40,103 bases of DNA from Cyanobacteria bacterium M_surface_10_m2_179 (GTDB taxonomy: Bacteria > Cyanobacteriota > Cyanobacteriia > PCC-6307 > Cyanobiaceae): assembly GCA_016882545.1 (NCBI GenBank), contig VGPW01000006.1:1-40103 (forward strand), in the 5' to 3' direction. Made by a program: the position numbers and the translations under genes. The notes under the pieces are model-generated. The model searched no databases and was not told the DNA's origin. It was given only the letters and a program-made list of their open reading frames with translations. Each line of letters begins with the position of its first letter. Position 1 is the stretch's first letter. Below are positions 37,215 to 40,103 of this stretch, piece after piece.

Positions 37215-37223
37215 AGGTCAGAC

Positions 37224-37442
37224 CTAACCGACCAGCAGCGGCTCACACACAGCATCGATGGGCAGGCTGCGCAGGATGTCGTCCTGCCGATCCTGAAGGA
37301 TCAGCTGAACAGCCTCGAGCAGGTTTGCCTTGGCCTCAGCGCGGGTTTCGCCCTGACCGTTGGCGCCAGGGACTTCGATGCAGACGGCCCAGAAGCCACC
37401 TTCCTCAGCGGGCTCAATCACGGCGGTGAGTTCACCTTTCAT
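37224..37442 (-). CDS. hicB: HicB-family antitoxin, short form
   Basis: The 72-residue acidic protein has the partial RNase H fold of HicB: MKGELTAVIEPAEEGGFWAV, then CIEVPGANGQGETRAEAKAN and LLEAVQLILQ, ending soon after. It lacks the C-terminal ribbon-helix-helix or HTH DNA-binding domain of longer HicB proteins, so it may neutralise HicA without binding DNA by itself. The ATG at 37442 fits the family start; the frame opens nine codons earlier at a TTG. It lies 42 bases after folD on the same strand, behind an inverted repeat. Together with hicA it forms the only accessory module in the window. Confidence 0.88.
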   Translation of the reverse strand: MKGELTAVIEPAEEGGFWAVCIEVPGANGQGETRAEAKANLLEAVQLILQDRQDDILRSLPIDAVCEPLLVG

Positions 37443-37454
37443 CGACCTGCTTGA

Positions 37455-37486
37455 GATGAATCCTCTCAAGGCTAAGTGGATTCATC
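37455..37486. promoter_or_regulatory. 9-bp inverted repeat upstream of hicB
   Basis: GATGAATCC (37455-37463) and GGATTCATC (37478-37486) are perfect inverted copies with a 14-base spacer. The outer arm touches the folD stop codon (37485-37487) and the inner arm ends 13 bases before the hicB ATG. The position suits an operator for the hicBA operon. No T-run follows on either strand, so it is a poor terminator for folD. Confidence 0.55.
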
Positions 37487-38381
37487 ACGGCAACAGATCC
37501 GCCAGCGGCTGATCGAGGCCGCAGCGCTGGCACCAGCTGGCCACGGTGTTCACCAGCAACAGGGTCACTGTCATCGGCCCCACGCCGCCGGGCACCGGGC
37601 TGATGGCGCCGGCGATGGGCTCCACCTCCTCAAAGCGCACATCGCCGCAGAGGCGGGCCTTACTGCCGGGCTCGGCCTCGAGGCGATGGATGCCCACATC
37701 CACCACCACCGCACCGGGCTTCACGTGCTCGGCGCCGATCATGCGCGGCTTGCCGGCCGCCACCACCAACACATCCGCCTCGCGGGTGAGCGCCGCCAGA
37801 TCGGGGGTGCGGGAATGGCCAATGCTCACGGTGGCGTTGGCGGCCTGCAGCATCAGCGCCATCGGCTGGCCCACCAGGATGCTGCGGCCCACCACCACGG
37901 CCCGCTTGCCGGCCAGCTCCACACCGGCGGCCGCCAGCAGCGCCATCACCCCGGCGGGGGTGCAGCTGCGGGGGCCGGGTTCGCCTTTGAGCAGTCGCCC
38001 GAGGTTGAGGGTGTGCAGGCCATCGGCATCCTTCTCCGGATCGATGGCCGCCAGCAGCGGCCGCTCATCCAAACCGGCCGGCAGGGGCAGCTGCAGCAGG
38101 ATGCCGTCCACAGCGGGATCGGCGTTGAGCCGCTGGATCGTGCTCAGCACCTCGGCGGCCGGGGTGCCGGCGGGCAGGTGGGCCCCCAGGTTGGTGATGC
38201 CGATGCGGCTGCAGGCTTTTTCTTTGTTGGCCACATACACGCCGCTGGCGGGGTCGTCGCCCACCCGCAGCACCGCCAGACCCGGCGGCCGGCCGGCACG
38301 CTCGAGGCGTTCGGCCACCACAGCCTGCAACCGCTCTTCGATCGTTGCCGCCAGCTGGCGGCCATCCAGACGCGTGGCCAT
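37485..38381 (-). CDS. folD: methylenetetrahydrofolate dehydrogenase / cyclohydrolase
   Basis: FolD interconverts methylene-, methenyl- and formyl-tetrahydrofolate with NADP+ in the cytoplasm. The 298-residue protein has the catalytic YVANKEKAC with Tyr49 and Lys53, GILLQLPLP (93-101), the dinucleotide-binding [13 protein letters not shown] and the C-terminal [18 protein letters not shown]. The frame remains open far upstream through the divergent gene, but the ATG at 38381 gives the exact family start. It is divergent from the 7TM-HD gene, with 72 bases between the starts, and heads a run that continues with hicBA, crtE, DUF212 and the helicase. Confidence 0.96.
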   Translation of the reverse strand: MATRLDGRQLAATIEERLQAVVAERLERAGRPPGLAVLRVGDDPASGVYVANKEKACSRIGITNLGAHLPAGTPAAEVLSTIQRLNADPAVDGILLQLPLPAGLDERPLLAAIDPEKDADGLHTLNLGRLLKGEPGPRSCTPAGVMALLAAAGVELAGKRAVVVGRSILVGQPMALMLQAANATVSIGHSRTPDLAALTREADVLVVAAGKPRMIGAEHVKPGAVVVDVGIHRLEAEPGSKARLCGDVRFEEVEPIAGAISPVPGGVGPMTVTLLLVNTVASWCQRCGLDQPLADLLP

Positions 38382-38453
38382 GGACCGTTGGCACCTGACA
38401 CTGTCTTCAGCATGCAACGGCATCGCTAGCGTGAGCACTCCAATGCTCCAGCC

Positions 38454-40103
38454 GTGAGCCCCACGGGCCCTCTCCATCGCCCCTGGCGAACCCTGATGCG
38501 GCTCTGGCGGCGGCTGCTGCGGCTCGAGATGCCGCGTCAGGCCGTGGCGCCCTGGCGACGGCGCGACGGGCTCAGCCTGATTCTGGTGAGCCTGCTGGTG
38601 GCCCTGCTCTCCAGCTGGCCCTGGCTGGTTGAACCGAGCCTGAGGCCCGGGGTGCCGGCGCCGTTCACCGTGCGAGCACCCAAGGCCGCCACCGTGGTTG
38701 ATTCCGATGCGCTCGAGCAGCGGCGCTCCCAGCTCGGCCCCCGCACCCATGTGCAGGTGGTGGACCCGCGCATCAACCGGGAACTGGAGCAACGGCTGGA
38801 GCGACAACTTCAAGCCATCCAGCGGCTCACCAGCTCCGAGCAGGAGCAGGTGGCACCGCTCGATCTCAGCCCCCAGGAACGCGATTGGCTGGGCCAGGAA
38901 TCCCCCCAGGCGCTGCGGCGCTGGGAAGACGACCTCCGCCAAGCCCAGCGGTTGATGCTGCAGCAGGGGTTGATCAGCAGCGTGGCCAGCCAGCAGCTGG
39001 TGCAGGCGGCACAACTGCACCTGCAAACGCTCGATGAACCGGGCCGTGGCCTCGGCAGCCGCGTGGTGGCCAGCTCGCTGCAGGGCCGCAGCAACCTGCG
39101 CATCGACGCCGCCCTGAGCCAACGCCTGATCGAAGACCTGCTCACCCAGCAGGGCATCCCCACCATCAAGGTGCGCGAGGGGGAGCTGATCAGCCGCCAG
39201 GGGCAGCCGATCAGCAACCAGGCCTATGCGGTGCTCGACTACTTCGGCCTGGTGAACCGCCGTCCCCTAGTGGGTGCATGGCTGCTGCATGCCGGTGAGG
39301 CCCTGGCCGGCTGCGCCGTGCTGGTGCTGCTGCTGCGTCAGCACCACACCAGCCTCGAACCGCGCCAAGCCCTCCTGGCCCTCACCCTGCTGCTGGTGGT
39401 GCAGGGCTTCAAGCTCTGGCTGGGAGCAGCCGCCAGCCCCGTGGCCCTGCTGGTGCCGGCCACCCTGCTGTTGGCCCAGGGTTTGAGCACCACGGCGGGT
39501 TTGGGCTGGGTGGCGATCGCGGCGCTGCTCTGGCCGGTGCCGCTGGCCCCGTTCAACGACCAGCGGATTCTGGTGGCCGCCGCTGTGGCCGCCGTCACAG
39601 CCCTGCTGGCTGGCCGCCAGCGCAGTCGTGCCCAGCTGCTGCAGCTGGCGCTGCTCATCCCCGTGGGGGCCCTGCTGGCGGAATGGCTGCTGCTGCAGCT
39701 GGCCGTGGCCAGCGGCGAAGGGGATGGCCGCCTGCCGGTGGGGGCCGATCTGCCCGGGGAAGCCGTGCTGCTGGGCGGCCTGCTGCTGGGGGTGCTGTTG
39801 ATCAGCCCGATGGTGGAGAGCTTCTTCGATCTGCTCACCCGCGCCCGCTTACTGGAGCTGGCGGATCTGCAACGGCCCCTGCTGCGGAGGCTCTCCTGTG
39901 AGGCCCCGGGCACCTTTGAACACACCTTGATGATCTGCGGTCTGGCCGAGGAAGGAGGCCGCGCGATCCAGGCCGATATCGATCTGATCCGCACCGGTGC
40001 GCTGTATCACGACGTGGGCAAACTGCACGGCCCGCAGTGGTTCATCGAAAACCAGGAGGGCGGCGACAACCCCCACGACAAGCTCGACGACCCGCTGCTC
40101 AGC
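38454..40103 (+). CDS. 7TM-HD family phosphohydrolase, PgpH-like (3' truncated by window)
   Basis: The 550 codons present have an N-terminal membrane segment at about 40-60, an extracytoplasmic domain at about 65-275 (7TMR-HDED type, rich in Gln, Arg and Leu), a block of six to seven membrane segments at about 275-460, and the start of a cytoplasmic HD domain: [15 protein letters not shown], then ALYHDVGKL with the HD metal pair. In Firmicutes PgpH of this architecture degrades cyclic di-AMP; the same role is inferred here. The start is a GTG at 38454; no suitable ATG lies before the first membrane segment except one at about 38495. The remaining HD domain lies outside the window. Confidence 0.9.
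   Translation, partial: MSPTGPLHRPWRTLMRLWRRLLRLEMPRQAVAPWRRRDGLSLILVSLLVALLSSWPWLVEPSLRPGVPAPFTVRAPKAATVVDSDALEQRRSQLGPRTHVQVVDPRINRELEQRLERQLQAIQRLTSSEQEQVAPLDLSPQERDWLGQESPQALRRWEDDLRQAQRLMLQQGLISSVASQQLVQAAQLHLQTLDEPGRGLGSRVVASSLQGRSNLRIDAALSQRLIEDLLTQQGIPTIKVREGELISRQGQPISNQAYAVLDYFGLVNRRPLVGAWLLHAGEALAGCAVLVLLLRQHHTSLEPRQALLALTLLLVVQGFKLWLGAAASPVALLVPATLLLAQGLSTTAGLGWVAIAALLWPVPLAPFNDQRILVAAAVAAVTALLAGRQRSRAQLLQLALLIPVGALLAEWLLLQLAVASGEGDGRLPVGADLPGEAVLLGGLLLGVLLISPMVESFFDLLTRARLLELADLQRPLLRRLSCEAPGTFEHTLMICGLAEEGGRAIQADIDLIRTGALYHDVGKLHGPQWFIENQEGGDNPHDKLDDPLLS

Noticed and set aside
38382-39122. Long upstream extension of the folD frame
   Set aside because: It reads antisense through the 7TM-HD gene. 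FolD has its exact normal length from the ATG at 38381.

Overview
The window is a gene-dense, high-GC cyanobacterial chromosome segment, most likely from a picocyanobacterium of the Cyanobium / high-GC Synechococcus group. The evidence is a cyanobacterial gene set: petH with an N-terminal phycobilisome-linker-type domain, the circadian kinase sasA with a KaiB-like domain, the 8-vinyl reductase bciB, crtE, a group 2 sigma factor and zwf-opcA. Third codon positions are almost always G or C, Shine-Dalgarno sites are mostly weak or absent, and GTG and TTG starts are common. No rRNA, insertion sequence, prophage or CRISPR array was seen.

Layout. 1-2.9 kb: a possible gene end of lower GC, a small unknown gene, an AEC-type permease, a GapA-like glyceraldehyde-3-phosphate dehydrogenase and a small unknown gene. 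2.9-6.2 kb: an unknown helical protein, divergent from a GldA-like dehydrogenase, an alpha/beta hydrolase and a LmeA/DUF2993 protein in one tight run. 6.2-9.2 kb (minus): a PLP decarboxylase, cbiT and cdsA, coupled by overlapping or abutting stops and starts. 9.2-11.4 kb: an AarF/ABC1 kinase and a small membrane protein. 11.4-15.6 kb: a group 2 sigma factor and an rluB-rodZ-like pair, divergent around a perfect palindrome, then malQ on the minus strand. 15.6-20.6 kb: bciB (coupled to malQ), an LCP-family protein, an unknown gene, prs, and a coupled GHL10-type secreted glycosyl-hydrolase-like gene. 20.6-24.4 kb (minus): pepN and two cyanobacterial unknowns. 24.5-27.9 kb: sasA, tRNA-Glu(UUC) with terminator, a short tandem repeat, an SRPBCC protein and petH with terminator. 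28-34 kb: zwf-opcA-cobB, a histidine phosphatase, an acylphosphatase and a GAP/Sap membrane protein. 34-38.4 kb (minus): folD, a hicB-hicA toxin-antitoxin pair, crtE, a DUF212 PAP2-like protein and a RecD/Dda-like helicase. 38.45 kb to the edge: a 7TM-HD (PgpH-like) phosphohydrolase cut by the window end.

How the genes fit together. petH, zwf and opcA all concern NADPH supply: photosynthetic production in the light, and the oxidative pentose phosphate pathway with its assembly factor in the dark. gap and malQ add glycolysis and glycogen-derived glucan turnover. bciB, crtE and tRNA-Glu serve pigment and isoprenoid synthesis; tRNA-Glu is also the substrate that starts tetrapyrrole synthesis. 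cbiT, cobB and perhaps the phosphatase after cobB belong to cobamide synthesis. The one clear accessory insertion is hicBA between folD and crtE. I found no convincing undescribed multi-gene system. The features most worth a second look are non-coding: the palindrome at 12390-12419, the inverted repeat at 37455-37486 before hicB, and the 14-bp tandem repeat at 26002-26043. No stretch over 300 bases lacks a gene; the first 197 bases are the only doubtful part.
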